From NCBI GenBank assembly GCA_002438635.1, contig DJPX01000041.1, positions 16,132 through 80,131 of the forward strand: 64,000 nt of DNA. The letters are read 5' to 3'. A program made the translations under genes and the position numbers. The notes beneath the pieces are model-generated. The model had not been told where the DNA came from. It did not search any database and was given only the letters and a program-made list of their open reading frames with translations. The DNA comes from Bacteroidales bacterium UBA6401. GTDB taxonomy: Bacteria; Bacteroidota; Bacteroidia; Bacteroidales; UBA932. The stretch's first letter is position 1, and the number at the start of each line of letters is the position of its first letter. Shown here one piece after another: positions 43,759 to 53,969 of this stretch.

Positions 43759-45384
43759 TTATTTGATTTCAAACAAAGACAACCCAGTACCAGTAACAAA
43801 TGCAGCATAATAATACTTTCCATCGATAACGCGGAAAGCGCCATCCCCACATCCATTACCATTCTTAATATACTCGCCGTCTTCCTCAGCATTCGGATCG
43901 CCAAGATAGAAAGCATAAGACTTCTCGAGTGCATCGATACTCTCAGCAAGGGTCTCTTTACTTAACGCAGACACACGGAACTGGCCATCAAGATAATTAT
44001 TTCTCAATACCACATAAGCCATATAGTTTTCTTCCTTATAAGTAAAGAACCTGATTCCTAATGTAGGAGAAGCAATTGTGGCTGTAGGGAAAGAATACAC
44101 TGACTCGGCCATGGTTCCATCTACACTAAAAAGTGTTGCAGATGCACCAGCACCACCACCCCATACATATTGATTATCCTTATATGGGAAGAATGCGCCA
44201 TAATTTCCCATCTTCGCATCCAAAGTAACTATCTTAGGAGTAGAATTAATAGCTCCATCGGAAACCGTGAAACAAAGCACCGCCTTACCAGATGTAGAAT
44301 CATAACACCAAATCTTTCCTTCAGTCCATGTCCCCTCCACAGTCATTTTATCACCTAGACGAACATTATCAACCGTAACATAATCCAATACCACCTTCGG
44401 ATCTGCAGTTACATCATCCCATGCATAAATTCTAAAATGCGCATCTTTTCCCATAATAAATGCGGCAGCAAGAACAGTATTTTCCAAAGTAGCTATACCA
44501 AAAAATTGTGTCCCTTGTGGAATACCAGTTTGAGAAAGGAAACGGACACTATTAGGATCAGCGATACTTACTGCATACACGCCTCCTGTAGGATTTACAT
44601 TATCCTTGTCTTTTGAAAGGAATACATATTCATCATTCATGGCTATGGTGCGAATCATATCTTTCTCACCTGTAACCTGAGAACCGAACCATGTAGCATC
44701 CACACCTTCAGAGAAAGGCTTGTAATAAACGCCCCATACGCGAGTAATCTCAGATATACCTGTAGTAACCACCTTTACATTAAGTGTTTTTTCTGCTGAA
44801 CCTACACGCGCGACGAATGTAACTCCGTTCAATTTATCAGAAAAATCGAAAGCATCGCCTGATGCTATTTCCTTATCCCCCACGAACACTTTAGTATCTG
44901 CCGGACTAACAATGTATTCTACTACAAGAGAAGTCAAATCCTGCGAAGACGAAAGTTTCACCTCTCCACTCAAAGCGTCTTCGCCACCAACGGTAAACGA
45001 AGTGAATGCTATAGAAGGTTCTCCCACCTCCACTGAAAGAGTATATACAAACTCTACGTTACTCTTTACGAAAGTAATCTGCTGCGAACCTTGAGCATAG
45101 TTAAAAGTCTGCGAATACTTAACTTCCACTCCTTCATCAAGAGACTTGAAATCCACAACAAGAGCTTTTATGTTTTCCTTATCGACATAGTCGACGAAAA
45201 CATCAATAGTTCTTGCTCTATTATCTACCATAACAATGCTTTCCTTTTCCAAGCCGGAAAGTACTATATTGCTCTCTAATAGAGAAAAATCCACATCCGG
45301 CTTAACCGGATCATCTGTTTTAGTGTTACATGCAACTGCCATAAAAGAAAAGGCAAATGCAAAAAATAATTTAAAAAATTTCAT
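43759..45384 (-). CDS. Surface lipoprotein with Ig-like domains and C-terminal propeller (DUF5018/DUF4623-like)
   Basis: 541 residues. Lipobox AVACN. Two or three Ig-like repeats (about 35-215, with LSGLEKESIVMVDNRARTIDV and FTSFTVGGEDALSGEV) precede a propeller-like part with repeated strand pairs (ITRVWGVYYKPF, DEYVFLSKDKDN, KIWCYDSTSG, YVWGGGAGAS). The position after SusC/SusD suggests a surface glycan-binding protein. Its C-terminal module matches in order and pattern those of the genes at 40207 and 55358. Confidence 0.7.
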   Translation of the reverse strand: MKFFKLFFAFAFSFMAVACNTKTDDPVKPDVDFSLLESNIVLSGLEKESIVMVDNRARTIDVFVDYVDKENIKALVVDFKSLDEGVEVKYSQTFNYAQGSQQITFVKSNVEFVYTLSVEVGEPSIAFTSFTVGGEDALSGEVKLSSSQDLTSLVVEYIVSPADTKVFVGDKEIASGDAFDFSDKLNGVTFVARVGSAEKTLNVKVVTTGISEITRVWGVYYKPFSEGVDATWFGSQVTGEKDMIRTIAMNDEYVFLSKDKDNVNPTGGVYAVSIADPNSVRFLSQTGIPQGTQFFGIATLENTVLAAAFIMGKDAHFRIYAWDDVTADPKVVLDYVTVDNVRLGDKMTVEGTWTEGKIWCYDSTSGKAVLCFTVSDGAINSTPKIVTLDAKMGNYGAFFPYKDNQYVWGGGAGASATLFSVDGTMAESVYSFPTATIASPTLGIRFFTYKEENYMAYVVLRNNYLDGQFRVSALSKETLAESIDALEKSYAFYLGDPNAEEDGEYIKNGNGCGDGAFRVIDGKYYYAAFVTGTGLSLFEIK

Positions 45385-45412
45385 AATGCAACCGCAAATA
45401 TAATAATTAATT

Positions 45413-45844
45413 TTAGTTCAAACAACGGGTTTGTATCTTGAAACTTTTTCTGTCTCCATTGTCGGCCACTATATTAAAATAGATGGTACTATTATTTAAA
45501 TTATGCCAACCATCTAAGCCATAATCCTTTTCTTTACCATTTTCATCGGTAGATACTATTTTTGCAGTGGCTGGGATAATAGCCTCCAACCGGCATCGCT
45601 TTAACGTACTTTCATTGAATTTCACTTTATCATCTGGAAAGGTGTAACTTGCCAATCCCTTATCCTCTATATACATTCCGCTTAATAAATCCACTTCTTC
45701 ATAAATGGAAAGATTAGCGTCATCGTAATATACATATGCCTTGAGCGCACTCAACTCAGTAGAAGAATCCCTCTGCCTTTCGTCTGGCTTTATGCACGCG
45801 ATTAGCGATAAAGTCGCTATTATTAATGCTATATATTTTTTCAT
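45413..45844 (-). CDS. Small lipoprotein with one DUF5018-like beta domain
   Basis: 143 residues. Lipobox SLIACIK. The mature part is a single Ig-like domain (LSALKAYVYYDDANLSI, DKGLASYTFPDDKVKF, IIPATAKIVSTDENG, RKSFKIQTRC) similar to the N-terminal domains of the next gene. It begins 13 bases after susD and may be an accessory glycan-binding lipoprotein. Confidence 0.65.
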   Translation of the reverse strand: MKKYIALIIATLSLIACIKPDERQRDSSTELSALKAYVYYDDANLSIYEEVDLLSGMYIEDKGLASYTFPDDKVKFNESTLKRCRLEAIIPATAKIVSTDENGKEKDYGLDGWHNLNNSTIYFNIVADNGDRKSFKIQTRCLN

Positions 45845-45857
45845 ATTAAACTTCTAA

Positions 45858-47531
45858 TTACCAATCACTATTTTGACGAGCCTCAGTATTATTTTTCACC
45901 TCCGTCTGAGGTATAGGAAACCTGTCGAAACGTTCAGGGTACCTGTGCGCTGCCATATCAGCACCAACAGACTGAGGGACAAAACTTCCAGTCGAAGTTT
46001 TTTTCCATAAAACTCCCGTATATTTCTTTCCATCAAGCACAGACTTCGCCCTACCAGTTCGCCTCAAATCCCAAAACCTATGTCCTTCGTAACATAACTC
46101 TATCATCCTTTCATGTAGAATAACATCGAGTGCGCTATCCCATGAGTTAATATCTGCAGTTATAACATCCGCTCTTGCAAATCTATGTTCGCGAAGTGTG
46201 GAAACAACAGTCTTAGCTTCAGCATACTTGCCTTCGTATGCCAAGCATTCAGCCTTGATGAGTTCGAGTTCGGCATATCTGAATTCGGGCCAAGGCTGGT
46301 AAGAGCCATTCAGGTCAAAATCTTTATTTTCCTCATCGAGTAGTTTGCGCATATAATAGCCCGTAACCGTATTGCCTGGCGATTTGACTGAGCCATACGG
46401 CATATATTTCTGATCCACACCGCCTTCGTAACATTCCAATTCCCTTCCTTTCCAAACCGCTCCATTATATAGCACGCATGCAGCAAGACGCGGATCGCGA
46501 GAGGAGACATTGGCATTGGTAACGTATTTTCTGCTTTCATCGCTTGGGTCAAATGCGCTACCATCGGAATTATCGAAAGCATCTACAAATTCCTGGGTAG
46601 GTCCAGCATAGCCACCACCCTTACTACCACTAAGGCAATAATCGCCGGGCATAGAATATTTTAAATCGAAGCTATGGGTGTATTGAGCACTCGCATACTC
46701 TACGCCCCATATCACTTCCTTATTGTCAAGCGTCTTAAAAACATCGGAATAATTAGACAAATAATCATATAACCCACTATTTTCCACTGCTTCTACGGCT
46801 GTTAATGCCTTATCATACCTTTTTGCATAAAGCATGACTCTGGCTTTAAGCGCGTATGCGGCGTATCTATGTACACGCGAGCGTGATGTGCTTGGCTCTG
46901 GAAGATACTCGCACGCATAATTAAGATCCTCTTCTATCGCATCCCATGACTCAGACACGGATTTTCTCGGAGTGTTCTTGTTCGCGATAGACATCTCAGA
47001 TAAGGTCTTATAAACGATAATACCATAGTCATCCTTTTCCGAAGCGTGAACCCTCATCATATTGAATTGGACATGTGCACGGAAGAATAACAACTCTGCG
47101 CGAATACGAGCTGCTCCAGATTCGGAAAAATTGGCAGAATAAGTATCAAGCCCTTGGAGAGCCTCATTGATGCGACGAATAAGACCATAGCCAGTAGTCC
47201 AACTGTCGAAATAGTTCTGATCCACTCGTTGTTGTCCATCTACCGTCATAATAAGGTTACAATCTCCCGTGCCTGCGGCAGTAGCTCCATATTTAAGTAT
47301 GTCAGTAAGGCCATCGGAAAGATTGGAATTGGCCCCACCAAGAGCACAAGACCCGAAACTACCCCACTGCGCGCCTATTGAGTAGAATGAATTAAGATAA
47401 AGATCGGCATTGGTCTCGTTTTTCATGGCGTAAGCCATATCGTATCTATCGGTAGGCTCAAGATTTACCGAACTACAAGCGGAAAGCGAAAGCATAACCG
47501 CCAAGGTATATACTATTGTATTTCTTTTCAT
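45858..47531 (-). CDS. SusD/RagB-type surface glycan-binding lipoprotein (pair 1)
   Basis: 557 residues. Lipobox SLSACSS; then the SusD features: TPR-like helices (AARIRAELLFFRAHVQFNMMRVHA), the segment YLPEPSTSRSRVHRYAAYALKARVMLYAKRYDKAL, and the C-terminal ILHERMIELCYEGHRFWDLRRTGRA. It caps the SusC barrel and captures oligosaccharides. It starts 3 bases after its susC and belongs to the large PUL operon. Confidence 0.95.
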   Translation of the reverse strand: MKRNTIVYTLAVMLSLSACSSVNLEPTDRYDMAYAMKNETNADLYLNSFYSIGAQWGSFGSCALGGANSNLSDGLTDILKYGATAAGTGDCNLIMTVDGQQRVDQNYFDSWTTGYGLIRRINEALQGLDTYSANFSESGAARIRAELLFFRAHVQFNMMRVHASEKDDYGIIVYKTLSEMSIANKNTPRKSVSESWDAIEEDLNYACEYLPEPSTSRSRVHRYAAYALKARVMLYAKRYDKALTAVEAVENSGLYDYLSNYSDVFKTLDNKEVIWGVEYASAQYTHSFDLKYSMPGDYCLSGSKGGGYAGPTQEFVDAFDNSDGSAFDPSDESRKYVTNANVSSRDPRLAACVLYNGAVWKGRELECYEGGVDQKYMPYGSVKSPGNTVTGYYMRKLLDEENKDFDLNGSYQPWPEFRYAELELIKAECLAYEGKYAEAKTVVSTLREHRFARADVITADINSWDSALDVILHERMIELCYEGHRFWDLRRTGRAKSVLDGKKYTGVLWKKTSTGSFVPQSVGADMAAHRYPERFDRFPIPQTEVKNNTEARQNSDW

Positions 47532-47534
47532 CGC

Positions 47535-50500
47535 TTAAAAAGTTATGCCGGCTCCGAGACTTACGACTCTTTGCTGTGGATAATAACCATTATTTACACT
47601 TGGCGCTTCTGGATCTATTCCCATAGATGAAAGGCCTGAAAGCGTAAAGACATTAGAGGCACTTACATATAATCTTAAAGATTCTACATAGAATTTTCTG
47701 GTTAGAGTCTTAGGGAAAGTATATCCAATCTGAAAATTTTTCAAACGCAGATATGAAGCGTCTCTTTTCCAAAAATCACTTACATACACATTATTAGGGC
47801 TTGACTGAGTACTAAGACGCGGATAGATGGCGTCTGTATGATCAGGAGTCCAACTGCCCTCTACAAGGTATTTAGGCGGATTACTCCCCCATTTGAATGC
47901 CTGAGTGTAATAAGTGCCATCTGAGTAGCCAAGCGCTGAATAGGTACCGCTTAGCATAATTTCAGTGTTCGTGGCTCCTTGGAAGAACAAGACGGCATCT
48001 AGACCGCGCCACTTAAAATTAAAATCGAAGCCAAACATCACCTCAGGAATAGGTGAACGCGCAATCCAAGTCCTGTCTTCTGAGGTGATCCTGCCATCTC
48101 CATTAAGATCTTTATACTTAATATCTCCGACTTTTACTGAATTGCTTGTTTTCGGAGAACTTGCCAAATCTTCCTCGTCCCTATACAATCCATCCGATAC
48201 ATATCCCAGAACAGCACCAAGACTCTGCCCGAGTTTACTCTGATAAGAAGGGATATTATCTGAATCGTTTATGGATATATATCGATTCCTTGCAAACGAA
48301 GTATTGATACCTATAGTATAGGCCAATTCGCCTATCTTGTTTTCATGTTTGAGCGAGATTTCAAACCCGCGAACATCTACTACTCCACTATTAACAATTG
48401 CAGCGAAATTTGACCCTATCGAAGGAGGATTTTCTCCTGCCTGACTTTGCAATATATTGTCTGTCAACTTATAAAACGCGTCTACTTCTGCACTAAGCAG
48501 CCCATCCCAGAATCTGAAATCAGCTCCGAGATTATACGTGGTCGTAGTCTCCCATGTAATGTCCTTATTAGGGACAGATGTAGTGGAAATACTTTGAACC
48601 GGCTTTCCACCTATTACGGCAGTAGGTTTAGAAGATAGGGTTACTCCCTGAACATAAAGAAAATCCGAAATGCTATCATTACCTAGAACACCCCACGAGG
48701 CCCTGAGCTTAATATCCGGTGTAAGTCTATATCCCAATGACACTGCCGGGAACACTCCCAACCGATGATCTTTTGCGAACTTCGCTGACCAGTCATTACG
48801 AAGCGATGCCGATACGATATACTTGCTGTCATAGACATAATTCACTCTAAAAAGAAGACCTTGACGACCCGTAGCGGAATGATAACCAACCACGGAATTA
48901 GGCAAGATATCGGTTGAAAAATTAAGATCAGGAATTTCAGTTATAGCAAAATTCTGTTTCCCGGCAGCAAAATAACGCAATGCCGTACCACTTTGTTCCC
49001 ATACCAAATCAGCCCCCACTTCATGAAGGTCAAATGTATTTTGATAATTAAGCTGAGCCGTAAAAGTGTATCGAGAGAAGAGTTGATGAGACTCGGTGAG
49101 TTGATTCACACCCGTAGGAAGGTGCGGACTATTCCCCGGTGTCAAAGTCAATTCATCACTAAGACTTGTGTATTGCGGAGTAACTTGACTACACGGCAAT
49201 AATAGTTTTTTATTCAAAGTGTTTTGGAAGTCATAACTTCCCATCACCTTAGCGAGCAAGCCCTTAACAAAAGGGACTCTGTATTCAAGACTCACACCTG
49301 TCTGAACGAAAGATCTGTTTTTACTCTGAAATCCGGAAGCATCTCTTGCAATAAGCGGATTTTGATAACCTATATAAGTACCATCTGGAAGAGTAGGCCG
49401 GGTTGTAGGTCTTGCGGTAATGGCATAGAAAACGATGTTTTTATAGCCATACTCAGCTCCTCCGTTATCCAGAGATGCCGTAGGATCACTTGCTCCTGCA
49501 CTCACACCACTTTGATGCCTGTCTTCGATTCTTCCTGAAACGTCGAGTTTCAAGGTAATATCGTCCGTTAAATTAATATCTATATTCGAGCGAAGGTTAT
49601 AACGCTTGAACCAGACATTTTCTATGATACCATCCTGATCAAGGAAACTACCACCCACATAATACCGGACATTCTTGTTACCTCCACTGACGCTGACATT
49701 GTGATTTTGTCCAATAGCCACCTTCTTGAAAATGAGATCGAGATAGTTAGTATCGCCCAATATCCCCTGTGGGTCATTACCATTCTTAATGTACTCTATC
49801 TGTTTTTCAGAGTATTGCCGTGTTAACCCATCGAGATCGCTCGCTTTGTTATGCCAATACGCATATTCCTCACCATTAAGTAATTCAAGCATATCAGCAT
49901 TTGTACTCATAGAAAAGGCTCCATTATATGTAACTGTCGTGCTGGCCACATCACCCCTACGAGTAGTGACGAGGATGACACCATTGGCCCCTTTCACACC
50001 ATAGACAGCGGCAGATGCGGCATCTTTAAGAATAGTTACATCTGCTATCTCGCTTGGGTCCAAGTTAGAAAAATCCCTTTCTACGCCATCTACAAGTACA
50101 AGCGGAGTAGAAGAACCGGTAGTGCTGATGCCTCGAATATAAATCTGCGCTTCGTTTTCGCCAGGTACTCCAGATGTTTGACGACTTACAAGTCCGGGAA
50201 GTTTACCTCCAAGCATGCTACTCATATTATCTGTCGGGGCAGCAGACAGAGTCTCTCTATTTATCGAAGAAATGGAGCTCGTAAGATTACCCTTCTTCTG
50301 AACACCATAACCCACGATCACAGCTTCGTCAAGAAAAGTAGTGTCGTCTTTTAAAGTAATGTTGAACACTCTTTTAGCACCGACAGGCTCACGGGCATCC
50401 TGATAGCCCATAAGCGTAAAGAAAAGTACGGCATCAGAAGACGATACAGTCAGGGTAAAATTTCCATTATCGTCCGTCATCGAGCCCATAGATGTAGAAC

Positions 50501-50633
50501 CTTCCTGCATCACGACTACGCCAGGCAGCGGTTCTCCCGAACTATCCACTACCCGACCCTTTATGTTGATTTGCCCAAACATAGCAAAGACTGATAGCAG
50601 AAAGCAAATAATAGTTATACAAATCTTTTTCAT
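47535..50633 (-). CDS. SusC/RagA-type TonB-dependent outer membrane transporter (pair 1)
   Basis: 1032 residues: signal peptide, carboxypeptidase-regulatory-like domain (INIKGRVVDSSGEPLPGVVV), TonB box region (DEAVIVGYGVQKKGN), plug (LVLVDGVERDFSNLDPSEIADVTILKDAASAAVYG) and 22-strand barrel ending VVSLGAGITF. It imports oligosaccharides bound by the partner SusD. Its ATG overlaps the GH92 stop by 4 bases, so it is an internal gene of the operon with no promoter of its own in sight. Confidence 0.96.
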   Translation of the reverse strand: MKKICITIICFLLSVFAMFGQINIKGRVVDSSGEPLPGVVVMQEGSTSMGSMTDDNGNFTLTVSSSDAVLFFTLMGYQDAREPVGAKRVFNITLKDDTTFLDEAVIVGYGVQKKGNLTSSISSINRETLSAAPTDNMSSMLGGKLPGLVSRQTSGVPGENEAQIYIRGISTTGSSTPLVLVDGVERDFSNLDPSEIADVTILKDAASAAVYGVKGANGVILVTTRRGDVASTTVTYNGAFSMSTNADMLELLNGEEYAYWHNKASDLDGLTRQYSEKQIEYIKNGNDPQGILGDTNYLDLIFKKVAIGQNHNVSVSGGNKNVRYYVGGSFLDQDGIIENVWFKRYNLRSNIDINLTDDITLKLDVSGRIEDRHQSGVSAGASDPTASLDNGGAEYGYKNIVFYAITARPTTRPTLPDGTYIGYQNPLIARDASGFQSKNRSFVQTGVSLEYRVPFVKGLLAKVMGSYDFQNTLNKKLLLPCSQVTPQYTSLSDELTLTPGNSPHLPTGVNQLTESHQLFSRYTFTAQLNYQNTFDLHEVGADLVWEQSGTALRYFAAGKQNFAITEIPDLNFSTDILPNSVVGYHSATGRQGLLFRVNYVYDSKYIVSASLRNDWSAKFAKDHRLGVFPAVSLGYRLTPDIKLRASWGVLGNDSISDFLYVQGVTLSSKPTAVIGGKPVQSISTTSVPNKDITWETTTTYNLGADFRFWDGLLSAEVDAFYKLTDNILQSQAGENPPSIGSNFAAIVNSGVVDVRGFEISLKHENKIGELAYTIGINTSFARNRYISINDSDNIPSYQSKLGQSLGAVLGYVSDGLYRDEEDLASSPKTSNSVKVGDIKYKDLNGDGRITSEDRTWIARSPIPEVMFGFDFNFKWRGLDAVLFFQGATNTEIMLSGTYSALGYSDGTYYTQAFKWGSNPPKYLVEGSWTPDHTDAIYPRLSTQSSPNNVYVSDFWKRDASYLRLKNFQIGYTFPKTLTRKFYVESLRLYVSASNVFTLSGLSSMGIDPEAPSVNNGYYPQQRVVSLGAGITF

Positions 50634-52663
50634 CTTTCTGATGACATAATATATTCTAATAATCCTCCTCGCATAAGTTCTTCATGAGTTATATAAGGCC
50701 TATCAACGACTTCTCCGTTGAATTTAACTTCCTTAATATAAGTGGTATCCGCACTGTTACCATGTGCTACAATTCTCAGCGTTTTCCCATTAGTCAAGTG
50801 GACTGTTGCCTTAGTGCACAGCGGGGAACCGAAAACATAACGCCCGTCGGCAGGAAATACAGGATAAAACCCGAGAGCAGAAAAAACATACCATGCAGAC
50901 ATCTGTCCGCAATCTTCATTGCCAATCAACCCGTCCGGGGTTGTAGTATAAAAATCGCGACATACTTGTCTTATAAGCTCAGCTGCCTTATCTTGCCTAC
51001 CAAGTAAACTATACATGTATATGATATGATGACTCGGTTCGTTTCCATGTGCGTATTGGCCAATCATCCCTGTAATATCCGCCGAAGCTCCCTCATTCAG
51101 CGAAGAGTCTGCACTAAAAAGAGCATCAAGTTTTTCGCAAAGATCTCTACGAGAACCATACAGCTCGGCAAGCCCATCTATATCCCCCGGTACTAGAAAA
51201 CTGTACTGCCAAGCGTTTCCCTCCACATAATCAGCTTCTTCATGCATAGAATAAGAAGGATCAAATGGCTCTGTAAACTTACCTTCAGAGTCCACTCCCC
51301 GCATAAAGCCTGTCTGAGGATCGAAGTGCCTGCGATATCTTTGTGCTCTGTTTTCAAATTCTTCAGCTAATTTATCTTCACCTAACTCCCTTGCAAGCAA
51401 AGCGATGCACTTGGCATTTATACAATACTCAAGTTCTACGGATACAGACCAATTCACCTTATCAGCTGGAAGATAACCATATTCATCCCATAGATTCATA
51501 CCATAAGTAGGCTGAGAAAGCATCTGCGAACATGCCCTAAGTACTCTTCGTGGGTCAACTCCCTTTACATGTTTAAGTGCGGCTTCGCATAATACCGAAA
51601 TGCTATGCACCCCCACCATACAATCTGTTTCCTGATCGCCAAGTATCCACACCGGAAGGCGGCCGGTCTTGTCGAAAATATCCAATAACGAACCACAATA
51701 ATCCCCAGAGCGTTTATCTATAAGATTATAAAGAGGATGCGTCGCACGATATGTATCCCATAAAGAAAAAATCGTATACGCCGGTTTTTCTCCTTTATCA
51801 CTAAAAAGCTGAGGAGACATGGCGGTGTGATATAAAGAAGTGTAAAAAATGGTGTCCTGGCGCGATTCAACACCTTCAAATTCTATTACACCCAGCTCCT
51901 TTTCCCACTTTTTCTGTGCGTAGTCTAATACCTTTTCAAAGCTCTTAGCTTCTTTAATGTTTTCCTTTAAGTTCTCGACTCCCTTCTGAGAAACAGCAAC
52001 CTTGACTTCCAATTCCTTAACGCCATCTCCAAATTCGAGTACAAGATAACTCTGCTGGTCTGTCTTTACACTTTTTATATCATGCGAGAACTCGGCACGA
52101 AACCAAATCGGCTGATCGAAAGCCCATTCGCTCGAAATTCTTTCACCCTCTACGCATTTATCTCCCAAGACTTTCAAATACCCCCCATCGAAAGCCTTTC
52201 TAAACATAAGAGACTGTGCGCCCCGTTTTAGATCGATCACCACATAAGACGGCTCACCTTCAGGATATGTAAATCTATATACCGCTGCATGCTCGGAAGC
52301 TGTAACTTTAGCCTTAACGCCATTTAAAAGGACCACCTCATAAAAACCAGGAGTGCATTTTTCCGTGGATTTCAAGAAAAAACCATTAGGTTCATAAGTG
52401 TCCGTTGTCTGTGGTCTTAAAAGCACATCGCCATAATCAGCGACTCCAGTTCCATTTAGACGGGTCTGAGCAAACCCGGCAAAAGTAGAATCTGAACTAT
52501 GATATCCTGAACACCAATCCCATCCTTGTGTAACATTCATAGGGCCGGCATGTACTTGTCCATGAGGCACATCAGCCCCGACGAACACATGTCCATGTCC
52601 CCCTGAGCCGATAAAAGGGTTAACTACCGAAATAGTCAGCGCCACTAAGAAAGCGCAAATCAT
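50630..52663 (-). CDS. GH92 alpha-mannosidase
   Basis: 677 residues with an N-terminal signal leading directly into VNPFIGSGGHGHVFVGADVPHGQV, the start of the GH92 N-terminal beta domain. The catalytic (alpha/alpha)6 part has YAHGNEPSHHIIYMYSLLG with the proposed acid Glu and IGNEDCGQMSAWYVFSALGFYP with the base Asp region, plus the Ca-site segments. It is an exo-acting inverting alpha-mannosidase for N-glycans or mannans. It is rather short for the family (usually about 720-770). It lies 1 base after the GHL gene and overlaps susC by 4. Confidence 0.93.
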   Translation of the reverse strand: MICAFLVALTISVVNPFIGSGGHGHVFVGADVPHGQVHAGPMNVTQGWDWCSGYHSSDSTFAGFAQTRLNGTGVADYGDVLLRPQTTDTYEPNGFFLKSTEKCTPGFYEVVLLNGVKAKVTASEHAAVYRFTYPEGEPSYVVIDLKRGAQSLMFRKAFDGGYLKVLGDKCVEGERISSEWAFDQPIWFRAEFSHDIKSVKTDQQSYLVLEFGDGVKELEVKVAVSQKGVENLKENIKEAKSFEKVLDYAQKKWEKELGVIEFEGVESRQDTIFYTSLYHTAMSPQLFSDKGEKPAYTIFSLWDTYRATHPLYNLIDKRSGDYCGSLLDIFDKTGRLPVWILGDQETDCMVGVHSISVLCEAALKHVKGVDPRRVLRACSQMLSQPTYGMNLWDEYGYLPADKVNWSVSVELEYCINAKCIALLARELGEDKLAEEFENRAQRYRRHFDPQTGFMRGVDSEGKFTEPFDPSYSMHEEADYVEGNAWQYSFLVPGDIDGLAELYGSRRDLCEKLDALFSADSSLNEGASADITGMIGQYAHGNEPSHHIIYMYSLLGRQDKAAELIRQVCRDFYTTTPDGLIGNEDCGQMSAWYVFSALGFYPVFPADGRYVFGSPLCTKATVHLTNGKTLRIVAHGNSADTTYIKEVKFNGEVVDRPYITHEELMRGGLLEYIMSSER

Positions 52664-52664
52664 A

Positions 52665-53969
52665 CTATTTTTCTAAAGCTTTATCTATACCTTCCTTAAC
52701 ATACTTCCACTGGTCTGCCACTTTAAGGTGAATCATGTCAAAAAGGAAATACCCATCACATGCATCGTAACATGCTTTCACAGAATTCACTATGGCCTGA
52801 TTCTCCTCTTCTTGGCTGTACTGATTTTTCGAATCCCAATTCCCCACATCCGGACCTCCACAGACTATAGGACAAGAGTCACCTATTTTCTCTTTAGCAA
52901 GTTTGCAAAATCCTTCCATAGTCCATTCCTTATCACCATAGACATCGCCAGGAGCAGCATAGGCACCGATTAGCATCTGGTCGCAATGATCGGCATAACC
53001 AAAGTTCTTATAATTAGGCGTGGACCACTCCGGGAAATGAGCATAGGTATCGTACTTAGGACTTGCCCAGTTTACACCTACATCATAATACTCTGAATAC
53101 CATCCCCCTACATATACGCCAAATTTCGCATTAGGATTAGTCTGATGAACCGTGGCTGAAGCCTTCTCCACAAAATCGTGAATAACCTTGGCACGCCATT
53201 CGTTCCACTGCCTGAAATACTTCGGTTTATCCTTAGGCACTGTCCAATAGGTAGTCCCTGCTGGAAGCACATCGTCTGGCCAATTTATACTCTGCACCCC
53301 TATGTACTCCATAAACATATTTTTCGACATTTCGGAAAAATCAGACTGCATCCCGGCGAAACGGCATCTATCCAGGAAAATTCCATCCAAGTCTTTGTAA
53401 TTTGCAAGATCCTCGATAAGCCCAAGCAGGTACTGCTGCACTTCAGGATTGGCCGGATTAAAGAAAATCGTGCTCATCGAATCCCCACGATCCACTGTCT
53501 TTATACCATCTGCCGTATTGTACTGAGTCTCCCACGACTTTTTCGAAGGGTCGGTAGCAAGAAGTCCACTCGATCCGAAAGGAGAATACGAGCCGCCTGC
53601 CATGGTGTTCATGGCAGCATGTACTCTTAGCCCCAATTTATGACCAATCTCTATAAAGGCCTGTAAATAGTCCCAATCGGCCGTGCGTTCAAACACACCT
53701 CTCCAGCTGCGACGCTCCGTATAAGGAATACCTTCGCGAGACTTGAAGAGCACATTACCATTCGTGGGGCGCACATCCACCACTACATCGGTAAACCCCA
53801 CTTCTTTAGCCTTAGTGAGGTCACGCTCGATATTTTCTTTAGAATTAGCAAAATCAGGGAAATTAGCCGATGCGTCTATCCATATATAAAGAGGCTTTTC
53901 CTCATTTTTAGTAGTGCAAGCTGCAAATGTTAACACTGCAGCTGCTAATATCATTAGTTTTTTATTCAT
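52665..53969 (-). CDS. GHL-type TIM-barrel lipoprotein, duplicate 2 of a tandem pair
   Basis: 434 residues. Lipobox TFAACTT. Barrel segments: YIWIDASANFPDFANS, DVVVDVRPTNGNVLF, LGLRVHAAMNTM, LDGIFLDRCRFAGMQSDF, GVYVGGWYSEYYDVGVNW, CDGYFLFDMIHL. This is the family-10-like glycosyl hydrolase-like fold, with acidic residues at strand ends but no proven substrate. It is closely related along its whole length to the gene before it, with which it overlaps by 4 bases; the main difference is a shorter spacer after the lipid anchor. Confidence 0.75.
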   Translation of the reverse strand: MNKKLMILAAAVLTFAACTTKNEEKPLYIWIDASANFPDFANSKENIERDLTKAKEVGFTDVVVDVRPTNGNVLFKSREGIPYTERRSWRGVFERTADWDYLQAFIEIGHKLGLRVHAAMNTMAGGSYSPFGSSGLLATDPSKKSWETQYNTADGIKTVDRGDSMSTIFFNPANPEVQQYLLGLIEDLANYKDLDGIFLDRCRFAGMQSDFSEMSKNMFMEYIGVQSINWPDDVLPAGTTYWTVPKDKPKYFRQWNEWRAKVIHDFVEKASATVHQTNPNAKFGVYVGGWYSEYYDVGVNWASPKYDTYAHFPEWSTPNYKNFGYADHCDQMLIGAYAAPGDVYGDKEWTMEGFCKLAKEKIGDSCPIVCGGPDVGNWDSKNQYSQEEENQAIVNSVKACYDACDGYFLFDMIHLKVADQWKYVKEGIDKALEK